Below, piece after piece: positions 25,563 to 34,407 of a stretch of DNA of 50,665 nucleotides. Origin of the DNA: Acidiferrobacteraceae bacterium (lineage in GTDB: Bacteria; Pseudomonadota; Gammaproteobacteria; Acidiferrobacterales; JAJDNE01); NCBI GenBank assembly GCA_037388825.1, contig JARRJV010000043.1, forward strand, positions 5,994-56,658. The letters are read 5' to 3'. The position numbers were made by a program, and so were the translations under genes. The notes under the pieces are model-generated. The model was given only the letters and a program-made list of their open reading frames with translations. It had not been told where the DNA came from and did no database searches. Every line of letters begins with the position of its first letter. The first letter of the stretch is position 1.

Positions 25563-27842
25563 TCAGAGTATCGCAACGCCTTCCTTTTCCAGCATGTAGA
25601 CCAGTCGAATGAGAGGCAGACCGATCAGGCTGTTGGGGTCGTCTCCCTCAAAGCGTTGCAGTAGCGCGATACCCAGTCCTTCCGACTTGACGCTCCCCGC
25701 GCAATCGTAGGGCTGTTCCTTTCGCAGATAGCGTTCAATCTGTTCGTCGTTGAGTTCGCGAAACACAACCCTGTAGGGAACCACTTCCGATTGCACGCGA
25801 CCACTGTCGGCGTTGATCAGGGCCAGCCCGGTGTAAAGCGTAACGGCGCTTCCGGAGGCCTGTCGCAACTGGCGCACGGCATGGTCATGGTCGCGCGGCT
25901 TGCCGACAACCTCGCCGTCGTGCACGGCCACCTGGTCCGAGCCGATGACCAGCGTGCCGGGGGATACACTGGCGACCGTGGATGCCTTGAGTATCGCCAG
26001 ACGTTCCACCAGTTGTTGCGGTGTTTCCCCTTCATGCGCCGATTCGTCTACGTCCGGCGATACGGAATCGAAGGGAAGGCCCAGTCGGGACAACAGTTCG
26101 CGGCGATAGGGCGAACTGGATGCAAGAACCGGATCGCCGGCGCGGACTTCCGTGCCTTCCTGGGCCAGGATATCGACGATGGTGCCGGGCATGGAACTGG
26201 TGACGTCGCCTTCCTTGCTCGCCTTGGGACGTTTGGACCCTTTCACGACCCGGCGCGTATCGACCATGCCGCCTTCCGTGGGTACGGTTTCCTGCAGAGC
26301 CTCCAGCAGGATTTCCTCGGGCACTCCGTCGACGGTGAGATAGAACGGCCGCTGTTCGTCATTCTTGTGTCCGACGCCGGTTACCTTAATATGGTAGGTC
26401 TCGCCGTGCATGGTGACGTTGAAATCGGTGGGGGCGAGTGGCGAACCAGCTTCCACTGCCTGCTCTACGGCCTCCGGCAGCAATTCCTCGGGCTGCAGGG
26501 TTCCAGCGTTCCGTTCCTCGAGGAAGTTGCGGCCGACCTCGGGGAACATGGCAAAGGTCAGCACGTCCTCTTCCGATCTGGCGATCTCGCCGATTTCCTG
26601 GCGGATCTTGTCCATCTCCGGCTCCAGGCGATCCGCCGGCCGGCAAACAATCACCTCCTCGTCGCCGATGGCCTGGTTGCGGACCTCGTCGTTGATGGCC
26701 CCCGGGGCGCGGCCGTAGCGTCCCTGGAGATAGAGCTTCACTTCGTTGGTAATGCTCTTGTAGCGTTGGCCGGTGATGACATTGAGCACTGCCTGGGTAC
26801 CCACAATCTGTGACGTGGGTGTTACCAGCGGCGGGTAACCCAGGTCTTCGCGCACCCGCGGGATCTCGGCAAGGACCGCGTTCATCTTTTCCAGTGCACC
26901 CTGTTCCTTGAGCTGGTTGGACAGGTTGGAAATCATGCCGCCCGGCACCTGGTTGATCTGTACGCGGGTATCAATGTTGGTGAACTCGCTTTCAAACTGG
27001 TGGTATTTCTTACGGACTTCGTGGAAGTAGAAACCGATCTCCTGGAGTTTGGCCAGGTCCAGTCCGGTATCAAATGGCGTTTCCCGGAAAGCGACGACCA
27101 TGCTTTCTGTCGGCGAGTGGCTGGTGCCCCAGGAGAACGCACTTATGGCAGTGTCCACATGCCGGGCGCCGGCCTTGACCGCTTCCCACATGCTGATATT
27201 GGCGACCCCCACGGTGGTATGGGAGTGGAAATGCAGAGGCACCTTCACGGCAGTGGACAATGCACCGAACAGCGAGGCGGAGCGCCCCGGCGTCAACAGA
27301 CCGGCCATGTCCTTGATGCAGATGCTGTGGCAACCCATGGACTCCAGCTCGCGCGCCTGTTCGACAAAGTGTTCGATGGTATGGACCGGGCTGGTGGTGT
27401 AGCAGATGGCTCCCTGGGCATGCTTGCCCGCCTGGATCACCGCGCGAACCGAAGTCTCGAGATTGCGAAGATCGTTCATCGCATCAAACACGCGGAACAC
27501 ATCGACTCCGTTTTTCGCCGCCGTGAGCACGAAGGCCTCAACTACATCGTCGGAGTAGTGACGGTAGCCCAGCAGGTTCTGACCCCGCAACAGCATCTGG
27601 ATAGGTGTGTTCGGCAACGCGGCCTTGAGTGAGCGCAGACGTTCCCACGGGTCTTCCTTCAGGAAACGCAGGCAGGCATCGAAGGTTGCACCGCCCCAGG
27701 CCTCCAGGGACCAGAAACCGATCGCATCCATCTTGTCGCAGATGGGGAGCATGTCCTCGGTCCGCATGCGGGTCGCGATCAGCGACTGATGGCCATCGCG
27801 CAGGGTCAGATCGGTTATCAGTACCTTGTTCTTGTCGTTCAT
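25563..27842 (-). CDS. Pyruvate carboxylase B / oxaloacetate decarboxylase alpha fused in frame to Maf (YceF)
   Basis: This single 759-residue frame starts at ATG 27842 (MNDKNKVLITDLTLRDGHQS). Residues 1 to about 571 are a carboxyltransferase subunit. Visible signatures are LRDGHQS, MLLRGQN, VFRVFDAMND, the carbamyl-lysine in ICIKDMAGLLTP and metal-binding HFHSH, followed by the PYC/OADA domain and the first half of a biotinyl domain (SSMPGTIVDILAQEGTEV). At AGDPVLASSSPYRREL (about 26121-26129) it passes straight into a Maf/YceF nucleotide pyrophosphatase, with SSSPYRR, IGSDQVAV and VGKP present. The EAMKM biotin-attachment motif, the oadA stop and the maf start are all missing. In relatives these are two genes, with maf convergent to sppA as here. 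I infer a deletion of about 150 bases. Maf activity may survive; the carboxylase half cannot carry biotin on this chain. An assembly error is the main alternative. Confidence 0.88.
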   Translation of the reverse strand: MNDKNKVLITDLTLRDGHQSLIATRMRTEDMLPICDKMDAIGFWSLEAWGGATFDACLRFLKEDPWERLRSLKAALPNTPIQMLLRGQNLLGYRHYSDDVVEAFVLTAAKNGVDVFRVFDAMNDLRNLETSVRAVIQAGKHAQGAICYTTSPVHTIEHFVEQARELESMGCHSICIKDMAGLLTPGRSASLFGALSTAVKVPLHFHSHTTVGVANISMWEAVKAGARHVDTAISAFSWGTSHSPTESMVVAFRETPFDTGLDLAKLQEIGFYFHEVRKKYHQFESEFTNIDTRVQINQVPGGMISNLSNQLKEQGALEKMNAVLAEIPRVREDLGYPPLVTPTSQIVGTQAVLNVITGQRYKSITNEVKLYLQGRYGRAPGAINDEVRNQAIGDEEVIVCRPADRLEPEMDKIRQEIGEIARSEEDVLTFAMFPEVGRNFLEERNAGTLQPEELLPEAVEQAVEAGSPLAPTDFNVTMHGETYHIKVTGVGHKNDEQRPFYLTVDGVPEEILLEALQETVPTEGGMVDTRRVVKGSKRPKASKEGDVTSSMPGTIVDILAQEGTEVRAGDPVLASSSPYRRELLSRLGLPFDSVSPDVDESAHEGETPQQLVERLAILKASTVASVSPGTLVIGSDQVAVHDGEVVGKPRDHDHAVRQLRQASGSAVTLYTGLALINADSGRVQSEVVPYRVVFRELNDEQIERYLRKEQPYDCAGSVKSEGLGIALLQRFEGDDPNSLIGLPLIRLVYMLEKEGVAIL

Positions 27843-27861
27843 ATGCGGAATCCAGAATCGG

Positions 27862-29280
27862 CTAGAGCCCGTAGTGGGCAGCAATGGCTGCCGCAATCGC
27901 CGCGGCCAGATCCGCCCGAGGGCGGCGGATGGAGTAGTTTATCAGTTCGGGGTGCTGCTCAACGAAACCGGTATGAAAACGTCCGGCCTGAAACTCCGGT
28001 GTCTTGAGGATCTCAAGGTGGAAAGGTTTGGTTGTCTTGACGCCATGCAGACCCACGTCCTTCAGCACACGTTGGGCGCGACTCAAAAGCTGGTCCCAAG
28101 TCAGCGCCCACACTGTCAGCTTCGCGCACATGGAGTCATAGTAGGGCGGAAATTCGTATCCGGTATAGATCGCCGTGTCCGTGCGCACACCGGGACCGCC
28201 CGCCGAGTAGTATCGGGTGATCCGACCGTAGTTGGGCAGGAAATCGTTGCGCGGATCTTCGGCATTGATCCGGAACTGGGCCGCGAAGCCACGCATCTTG
28301 ATGTGGTTCTGGCGGAAGGAGAGGGGGTTGCCGCTGGCGATAGAGATCTGTTCCTGCACGATGTCGATGCCGGTGACCTGTTCCGTAATCGTGTGCTCAA
28401 CCTGCAGGCGGGTGTTCATTTCCATGAAATAGAATTTCCCGTCTTCATTCAGAAGAAATTCCACGGTACCGGCGTTCTTGTATTTCACGGCACGCGCTGC
28501 CTTGACTGCGAGGCGACACACCGTTTTGCGTTGTTCGTCGTTCAGCTGGGGCGAAGGGGCGACTTCCACCAGCTTCTGGTGACGCCGCTGTATTGAACAG
28601 TCGCGCTCAAACAGGTGGATTACCTTTCCCTGGCCATCGGCCAGGATCTGAACCTCGATGTGACGTGGATCGACGATGCATTTCTCGAGGAATACCTCGG
28701 CGGAACCAAAGGCCTTGGTGGCCTCCGACACGACACGCTGGAAGTTTCGCTTCAGTTCGTCCTCGCCGTCGCATCGTCGAATGCCGCGCCCGCCGCCGCC
28801 GGAAGTTGCCTTGAGCATGACGGGGTAGCCGACCTCGGTGGCGATTCGCAGGGCCTGGCCCAGGTCCTGGATGTTGTCCTCGGTCCCCGGCACCACTGGT
28901 ACACCGGCCTTGATCATGGCCTTGCGTGCCTCGGTCTTGTCGCCCATTCGGCGAATGACATCCGCATCCGGTCCGATAAAGATGATTCCGCGCCGTGCAC
29001 AGATCTCGGCCAACAGGGGATTTTCCGACAGAAAGCCGTAGCCGGGGTGCAGCGCATCACAGCCCGCGGCCACGGCGATGTTCACGATGCGATGGGCGTT
29101 GAGATAGCCGCCGACGGGATCGGGTCCCAGGTTATAGGCCTCATCCGCCTTTTTCACGTGCAGGGCATGGCGGTCGGCATCGGAATAGATCGCGACCGAG
29201 GTGATTCCCATCTCGGCGCAAGCGCGCACAATTCTGACCGCGATTTCGCCGCGGTTGGCCACCAGTATCTTTCTGATCAA
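27862..29280 (-). CDS. pycA: Biotin carboxylase subunit (pyruvate carboxylase subunit A)
   Basis: The 472-residue product is an AccC/PycA-type ATP-grasp enzyme that carboxylates the biotin of a partner carrier. Signatures are ILVANRGEIAVRIVRA, PGYGFLSEN, KATSGGGGRGIR, EKCIVDPRHIEVQILADG and EMNTRLQVEHTITE, followed by a complete C-terminal domain. I chose the TTG start at 29280, with a purine-rich GGGAGCGG just upstream, because it gives the standard N-terminus MIRKILVANRG; the longer frame to 29367 adds unrelated residues. It contains no biotinyl domain. It is co-transcribed with the B subunit, which starts 19 bases after its stop, and together they are the two-subunit pyruvate carboxylase known from Pseudomonas. 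If the B-subunit fusion is real, this enzyme lacks its normal carrier. Confidence 0.92.
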   Translation of the reverse strand: MIRKILVANRGEIAVRIVRACAEMGITSVAIYSDADRHALHVKKADEAYNLGPDPVGGYLNAHRIVNIAVAAGCDALHPGYGFLSENPLLAEICARRGIIFIGPDADVIRRMGDKTEARKAMIKAGVPVVPGTEDNIQDLGQALRIATEVGYPVMLKATSGGGGRGIRRCDGEDELKRNFQRVVSEATKAFGSAEVFLEKCIVDPRHIEVQILADGQGKVIHLFERDCSIQRRHQKLVEVAPSPQLNDEQRKTVCRLAVKAARAVKYKNAGTVEFLLNEDGKFYFMEMNTRLQVEHTITEQVTGIDIVQEQISIASGNPLSFRQNHIKMRGFAAQFRINAEDPRNDFLPNYGRITRYYSAGGPGVRTDTAIYTGYEFPPYYDSMCAKLTVWALTWDQLLSRAQRVLKDVGLHGVKTTKPFHLEILKTPEFQAGRFHTGFVEQHPELINYSIRRPRADLAAAIAAAIAAHYGL

Positions 29281-29335
29281 CGACCGCTCCCGGGAGCTTG
29301 GACGGGGTGCCGGCCCGCTATCGTGCCGGCAGTGT

Positions 29336-29364
29336 TTTTTACGAAATGGGCCCCGGGGTGTCAA
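29336..29364 (-). promoter_or_regulatory. Probable sigma70 promoter of the pyruvate carboxylase operon
   Basis: On the minus strand a perfect TTGACA (29364-29359) is followed after 17 bases by TAAAAA (29341-29336). The start codon of pycA is 56 bases further on. The -10 matches 4 of 6 consensus bases. It lies back to back with the yceD promoter; the two -35 boxes are 37 bases apart and share the 7-mer TTGACAC. Confidence 0.5.
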
Positions 29365-29401
29365 CACGGCATATTCGCCCTGGACAGGAAAAATCCTTGT
29401 T

Positions 29402-29430
29402 TTGACACAAGTTACAGGCGGTTATATGAT
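29402..29430 (+). promoter_or_regulatory. Strong sigma70 promoter of yceD-rpmF, giving a near-leaderless start
   Basis: TTGACA (29402-29407) and TATGAT (29425-29430) are separated by exactly 17 bases. Transcription should start near 29437, only 2-4 bases before the yceD ATG at 29440. A short palindrome (cttgt 29396-29400, acaag 29407-29411) overlaps the -35 box and could be an operator. Confidence 0.7.
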
Positions 29431-29439
29431 GCGCGCCCT

Positions 29440-29976
29440 ATGTCCGGGGCCTTACCCGTAAGCGTGGATCCGGTCCGTCTCGCGGACCAAGACGCGCAAC
29501 TGCGCGGGACCTTGCCGATTGCGCGCATGAAGCGCCTGGTCAGCATGTGTGTCTCGGATGCCGGCGAGGCGCAGCTGGAGCTGCACTTTCGTCGGGAAAC
29601 GGAGAGCGGGCTGCGAAGGATCACAGGCCGGATCGAAGCGGTCGTGCGAATCCGCTGTGAGCGTTGCATGGATCCGTTCGCGCTACCCCTGACGGCAGAG
29701 GTGGATTTGCTGCTGGCCCCACCGGGATCCGGTGAGCTCGCAGGCGAAAGCGATGTTCTTGAGGCCGCTGGCCCGATATCCCTTTCGGAAATGGTGGAAA
29801 ATGAATTAATCCTGGCCATGCCAATGGTGCCCATGCATCCGGCCGACCAGTGTCCTTCGGCGCTGGCGGCAGGCAAGACCGGGAAAGAGGATGCGTCAAC
29901 GGAGACGCATCAGGACAATCCGTTCGGGGTCCTTGCCGCATTGCGGGAGAAGGGCGCGGACAAACAGAACTCGTGA
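29440..29976 (+). CDS. yceD: YceD (DUF177) protein, upstream partner of ribosomal L32
   Basis: The 178-residue product matches YceD/DUF177. The N-terminus LPVSVDPVRLADQDAQLRG aligns with LPLTLDPVR of E. coli YceD, which fixes the start at ATG 29440. IRCERCMDPF (the CxxC pair) and ELILAMPMVPMHPADQC (with a second cysteine), and the tail NPFGVLAALREKG, are family signatures. YceD is linked to ribosome or 23S rRNA synthesis in plants and bacteria and is nearly always next to rpmF. There is almost no room for a leader between the promoter and the ATG. rpmF follows after 18 bases. Confidence 0.93.
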   Translation: MSGALPVSVDPVRLADQDAQLRGTLPIARMKRLVSMCVSDAGEAQLELHFRRETESGLRRITGRIEAVVRIRCERCMDPFALPLTAEVDLLLAPPGSGELAGESDVLEAAGPISLSEMVENELILAMPMVPMHPADQCPSALAAGKTGKEDASTETHQDNPFGVLAALREKGADKQNS

Positions 29977-29994
29977 CAGAACTGAGGAACGAAC

Positions 29995-30174
29995 ATGGCG
30001 GTACAACAGAATCGAAAGACCCCTTCCAAGCGCGGCATGCGTCGCTCGCACGATTCCCTGTCGGGCCCGACCCTGTCGATCGATTCGGCCAGTGGGGAGA
30101 CCCATCGTCGGCACCACATCACCGCGGACGGCTACTATCGTGGTCGCAAGGTGATCGAAACCAAGTCCGACTAG
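29995..30174 (+). CDS. rpmF: 50S ribosomal protein L32
   Basis: A 59-residue product starts at ATG 29995 behind GAGG (29984-29987) and stops at TAG 30172-30174. It reads [20 protein letters not shown], the highly conserved L32 N-terminus. The middle has TGE-like [21 protein letters not shown] and lacks the CxxC zinc pair, so it is the zinc-free form common in gammaproteobacteria. It sits between yceD and plsX as in most bacteria, which links ribosome and membrane lipid synthesis. Confidence 0.97.
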   Translation: MAVQQNRKTPSKRGMRRSHDSLSGPTLSIDSASGETHRRHHITADGYYRGRKVIETKSD

Positions 30175-30207
30175 GCCGGTCCGGGGTCGCCGGGTATACC
30201 GGTTCCG

Positions 30208-31224
30208 ATGACGACCATAGCGCTCGACGCCATGGGTGGTGACCACGGGGTATCGGTCACGGTCCCAGCGGCCCTTTCCCTGCTCGCCCGGGAATCAGCC
30301 TTGAGGCTGATTCTGGTAGGGCAGGAAGATGTCATCGGCGAAGAGCTTCGTCGCCATGGTTCGGCCCCCGGCGAGCGGCTGCGTATTCACCATGCGTCGG
30401 AAATCGTGGGCATGGATGAACCGCCAGCCCAGGCCCTGAAGAAGAAAAAAGACTCCTCCATGCGCGTTGCTATCAACCTCGTCAAGGAGGGTGAGGCGGC
30501 CGCCTGTGTCAGTGCCGGAAATACCGGTGCACTCATGGCCACTGCCCGCTTCGTGCTCAAAACCCTTCCCGGTATCGATCGACCCGCCATCTGCAAACTG
30601 CTACCCACCATGCATGGGCAGGTTTATGTGCTCGACCTGGGGGCGAACATCGATTGCTCGGCAGAGCAGTTGCTTCAGTTCGGCATCATGGGATCGGTCG
30701 TTGCCAGTGCCGCGGGGAGTGAAGGTCAACCCGGTGTCGGTCTGCTGAATATCGGCGAAGAGGAGATCAAGGGCAGCGAGGTCGTCAAGCAGGCGAATGA
30801 ATTGCTGCGTGAGTCCCGGCTGAACTACCTGGGCTACGTGGAAGGGGATGAGATCTACACCGGAACTGCCGATGTCGTCGTTTGCGACGGTTTTGTCGGC
30901 AACGTGGCCCTGAAGACCACCGAAGGCCTGGCCAAGATGATCACATCGTTCATGAAAGAGGAGTTCGGGCGCAACCTGTTCACCCGCCTTGCGGCATTGA
31001 TCTCCATGCCGGTGCTCCGTGCCTTCGGTCGCCGGGTCGATCCCCGCCGCTATAACGGCGCAAGCCTGGTCGGGCTCAACGGCGTCGTCATCAAGAGCCA
31101 CGGCGGCGCCGATGCCATGGCGTTTGAAAGCGCGATCATCGAGGCGATGAAACAGGCGGATAGCCACGTGCCAGAGCATATCGCCGAACAGGTGGAAGAC
31201 CTGCTGGCCGGGGTACCCGCGTGA
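30208..31224 (+). CDS. plsX: Phosphate acyltransferase PlsX
   Basis: The 338-residue product makes acyl-phosphate from acyl-ACP for phospholipid synthesis. Signatures are [11 protein letters not shown] at the start, [49 protein letters not shown] and [16 protein letters not shown]. The length is normal. It starts 33 bases after rpmF and overlaps fabH by 4 bases (GTGA). The order plsX-fabH-fabD-fabG-acpP-fabF is the classical fatty acid cluster. Confidence 0.97.
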   Translation: MTTIALDAMGGDHGVSVTVPAALSLLARESALRLILVGQEDVIGEELRRHGSAPGERLRIHHASEIVGMDEPPAQALKKKKDSSMRVAINLVKEGEAAACVSAGNTGALMATARFVLKTLPGIDRPAICKLLPTMHGQVYVLDLGANIDCSAEQLLQFGIMGSVVASAAGSEGQPGVGLLNIGEEEIKGSEVVKQANELLRESRLNYLGYVEGDEIYTGTADVVVCDGFVGNVALKTTEGLAKMITSFMKEEFGRNLFTRLAALISMPVLRAFGRRVDPRRYNGASLVGLNGVVIKSHGGADAMAFESAIIEAMKQADSHVPEHIAEQVEDLLAGVPA

Positions 31225-32189
31225 AGTATTCGCGCATCATCGGCACCGGAAGCTATCTGCCGGAACGGGTAATGACCAATCAGGAACTCGAATCCATGGT
31301 CGATACCTCGGATGAATGGATCGTTACCCGTACCGGGATCCGCGAACGCCGGCTGGCGGCCGAGGGAGAGACCACCCGGGATCTGGCGTATGAGGCCTCG
31401 GTTCGCGCGATGGACGCCGCTGGCGTCACCAAGGACGAAATCGACCTCATCATCGTGGCGACGACTACCCCCGACCGGATCTTTCCAAGTACCGCTTGCC
31501 TGCTCCAGGACAGGCTCGATATCCACGGATGCGCGGCATTCGATGTGCAGGCGGTGTGTACCGGTTTTGTGTACGCCCTCAGCGTGGCGGACAAGTTCAT
31601 TCGCACAAATGCCGCGCGCTGTGCCCTGGTGGTAGGCGCAGAAACGCTGTCCCGCATCATCGACTGGACCGACCGCTCCACCTGCGTACTGTTCGGCGAT
31701 GGCGCCGGGGCGGTGGTGCTCAAGGCCTCCGACAGCCCCGGAATCCTGAATTCCCATCTACATGCCGATGGTCGCTACAAGGAACTGCTGACCGTACCCG
31801 TCGGTGTTTCCGATGGATTCGAAAAGATCAAGGCGGGCGAGGCCTACGTGCAGATGCAGGGGAACGAGGTGTTCAAGATGGCGGTGAACACCCTGGGCCG
31901 TATCGTGGACGAGACCCTGGAAGCCGCCGATCTCAAACAATCCGATATCGACTGGCTGGTTCCCCACCAGGCGAATATCCGAATCATCGGCGCAACGGCC
32001 AGGAAGCTGGACCTGTCCATGGATCACGTGGTCGTGACCGTGGATCGTCATGGCAATACTTCCGCCGCATCCATTCCGCTGGCATTCGATGAAGCAGTAC
32101 GCGATGGCCGCATCAAGAGCGGCGACACCATACTGATGGAAGCCTTCGGTGGCGGATTCACCTGGGGATCGGTGCTTCTCCGCTACTAG
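31221..32189 (+). CDS. fabH: 3-oxoacyl-ACP synthase III (FabH)
   Basis: The 322-residue condensing enzyme starts fatty acid synthesis from acetyl-CoA and malonyl-ACP. The catalytic triad is visible: Cys in [14 protein letters not shown], His in [12 protein letters not shown] and Asn in [13 protein letters not shown]. The C-terminal [22 protein letters not shown] is diagnostic. GTG 31221 is the start, overlapping the plsX stop. fabD follows after 46 bases. Confidence 0.97.
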   Translation: MKYSRIIGTGSYLPERVMTNQELESMVDTSDEWIVTRTGIRERRLAAEGETTRDLAYEASVRAMDAAGVTKDEIDLIIVATTTPDRIFPSTACLLQDRLDIHGCAAFDVQAVCTGFVYALSVADKFIRTNAARCALVVGAETLSRIIDWTDRSTCVLFGDGAGAVVLKASDSPGILNSHLHADGRYKELLTVPVGVSDGFEKIKAGEAYVQMQGNEVFKMAVNTLGRIVDETLEAADLKQSDIDWLVPHQANIRIIGATARKLDLSMDHVVVTVDRHGNTSAASIPLAFDEAVRDGRIKSGDTILMEAFGGGFTWGSVLLRY

Positions 32190-32235
32190 GTCGTGTCGCT
32201 TCATTGTCGATAGAAAAAACGCAAGAAGGTTGCAA

Positions 32236-33177
32236 ATGAAATTCGGTTTTGTATTTCCCGGGCAGGGTTCCCAGGCGGTCGGCATGTTGGCCGAACTCGC
32301 AGGTGCCTTTCCCCAGGTGCAGGAGACATTTGACCAGGCCTCGCAAATTCTGGGTGTCGATCTCTGGAAATTGTGTCAGGAAGGTCCCGAAGCAGAGCTG
32401 AATCTGACCCAGAATACCCAGCCGGCCATGTTGGCCGCCGGCGTTGCCGTATGGCGCTGCTGGAAGGCGCGGGGCGGCCCGGATCCGATGATGATGGCCG
32501 GTCACAGCCTGGGTGAATACACCGCCCTGGTTTGTGCCGGGGCCGTGGAATTTGCCGACGCGGTGGGTCTGGTCGCCGATCGCGGCCGGTTCATGCAGGA
32601 GGCAGTGCCGGAGGGAGAGGGCGCCATGGCCGCGATCATCGGATTGGACGACGAAGCCGTGCGCGCATTGTGTGAGCAAAATGCGGGCGAGGAAGTCCTT
32701 TCACCGGTGAATTTCAACGCCCCTGGCCAGGTCGTGATCGCGGGCGCACGGGCGGCGGTGGAGCGCGCCGTCGGCGCGAGCAAGACCGCCGGCGCGAAAC
32801 GAGGTTTGTTGTTGCCGGTCAGCGTGCCTTCCCATTGTCGGTTGATGCATCGGGCGGCGGAGAATATGGCCGCACGCCTGGCCGACGTGGCCATCAAAAA
32901 ACCGGCGATTCCGGTAATACAGAACGTAAACGCCCGCGAGGAGAAAGACCTGGATGCGGTCCGCGAGGCGCTGGTCCGGCAGGTCGAATCGCCGGTCCGC
33001 TGGGTAGAGTCGGTACAGAACATGGCCTCGCGCGGCTCACAGATGCTGATAGAATGCGGCCCGGGCAAGGTCCTGACCGGCCTGAACAAGCGAATCGACA
33101 AGAACATCCAGTCCGTTTCCGTCAACGACGAGGCCAGCCTGGGCGAAGCCCTGGCGGCGGTCGCGGCGGGGGACTAG
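32236..33177 (+). CDS. fabD: Malonyl-CoA:ACP transacylase
   Basis: The 313-residue product transfers malonyl from CoA to ACP. The start ATG 32236 gives MKFGFVFPGQGSQAVGML, the usual N-terminus, and follows an AAGAAGG site. The catalytic serine is in AGHSLGEYTAL and the catalytic histidine in PVSVPSHCRLM. NFNAPGQVVIAG and LIECGPGKVLTGLNKRI are further signatures. fabG starts 16 bases downstream. Confidence 0.97.
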   Translation: MKFGFVFPGQGSQAVGMLAELAGAFPQVQETFDQASQILGVDLWKLCQEGPEAELNLTQNTQPAMLAAGVAVWRCWKARGGPDPMMMAGHSLGEYTALVCAGAVEFADAVGLVADRGRFMQEAVPEGEGAMAAIIGLDDEAVRALCEQNAGEEVLSPVNFNAPGQVVIAGARAAVERAVGASKTAGAKRGLLLPVSVPSHCRLMHRAAENMAARLADVAIKKPAIPVIQNVNAREEKDLDAVREALVRQVESPVRWVESVQNMASRGSQMLIECGPGKVLTGLNKRIDKNIQSVSVNDEASLGEALAAVAAGD

Positions 33178-33193
33178 GCGTGGGAGGCAAGAA

Positions 33194-33937
33194 ATGAGTC
33201 TGGAAGGAGAAATCGCCCTCGTCACCGGGGCGAGCCGTGGCATTGGCCAGGCGATTGCACTGGAGCTGGGAAGGGAAGGGGCCACCGTCATCGGTACCGC
33301 GACTTCTAGTAAAGGTGCAGAAAGTATCAGCAACTACTTGAAAGATAAGAATATTACTGGAACCGGGATTGTACTTGATGTCACTGACCCGGAATCCATC
33401 GATGCCGCCCTCAAGCAAACGGCAGAGGCCTTCGGAGATCCGACCATCCTGGTCAACAACGCCGGTATTACGCGCGACAACCTGCTAATGCGCATGAAGC
33501 CGGAGGAGTGGGACGAAATCATGGAGACCAATCTGAGCTCCCTGTTTCGCATGACCCGCGCCTGTCTACGGGCCATGACCAAGGCGCGCAAGGGGCGCAT
33601 TATCAGTATCGGTTCGGTCGTGGGATCGGCGGGAAACGCGGGGCAGACGAATTATGCGGCGGCCAAGGCCGGTGTAATCGGATTCAGCAAGGCGCTGGCG
33701 CGGGAAGTGGGGTCGCGCAACATCACCGTAAACGTGGTTGCCCCTGGCTTTATCGATACCGACATGACGCGGGCCCTGCCGGAGGCGCAACATCAGGCCT
33801 TGCTGCAGCAGATTCCCCTGGGGCGTCTGGGGAGCGCGGAAGAAATTGCCTCGGCAGTGGCGTTTCTCGCCTCGCCGAAGGCGGCCTATATCACGGGGAC
33901 CGTGCTCCACGTCAACGGCGGAATGTACATGGCCTAG
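33194..33937 (+). CDS. fabG: 3-oxoacyl-ACP reductase FabG
   Basis: The 247-residue short-chain dehydrogenase reduces 3-oxoacyl-ACP with NADPH. It has the nucleotide-binding TGASRGIGQAIA motif, VNNAGITRDNLLMRM, the active-site serine in SIGSVVGSAG, YAAAKAGVIGF with the Tyr/Lys pair, and PGFIDTDMT. A GGAGG-like ribosome binding site precedes ATG 33194. A gap of 119 bases separates it from acpP, which leaves room for an extra acpP promoter, although no clear one is visible. Confidence 0.97.
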   Translation: MSLEGEIALVTGASRGIGQAIALELGREGATVIGTATSSKGAESISNYLKDKNITGTGIVLDVTDPESIDAALKQTAEAFGDPTILVNNAGITRDNLLMRMKPEEWDEIMETNLSSLFRMTRACLRAMTKARKGRIISIGSVVGSAGNAGQTNYAAAKAGVIGFSKALAREVGSRNITVNVVAPGFIDTDMTRALPEAQHQALLQQIPLGRLGSAEEIASAVAFLASPKAAYITGTVLHVNGGMYMA

Positions 33938-34056
33938 GGCCGCTTTTTGCCGTCTCTGGCCAAGGGCAGGAAACTGGACTGGATTTCTCTTGTATGTAAA
34001 TATGCGGCCACATCGCAGAGGCCGACACCTGCAATCTTTCGGAGGATTGGAAAACT

Positions 34057-34293
<237 letters not shown>

Positions 34294-34308
34294 TTGAGAT
34301 CGAGTACC

Positions 34309-34347
34309 GGGGCCGCCGACGTTGCACGTCGCCGGCCCCTTGTTTTG
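34309..34347 (+). terminator. Intrinsic terminator or attenuator between acpP and fabF
   Basis: The arms 34309-34321 and 34327-34339 form a 13-base GC-rich stem with one C-C mismatch and a 5-base loop (ttgca), followed by ttgttttg at 34340-34347. This looks like a partial rho-independent terminator that would raise acpP output relative to fabF. Confidence 0.7.
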
Positions 34348-34407
34348 TCCCCGCATGATTCCAGTCAGCCAAGGCGTGCCCAAAGTCCCGGCACGGAGGT
34401 ATAACCC

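Noticed and set aside
28615-29439. Upstream extension of the yceD frame over pycA
   Set aside because: It is antisense to pycA and adds non-family sequence; homology fixes the yceD start at 29440.
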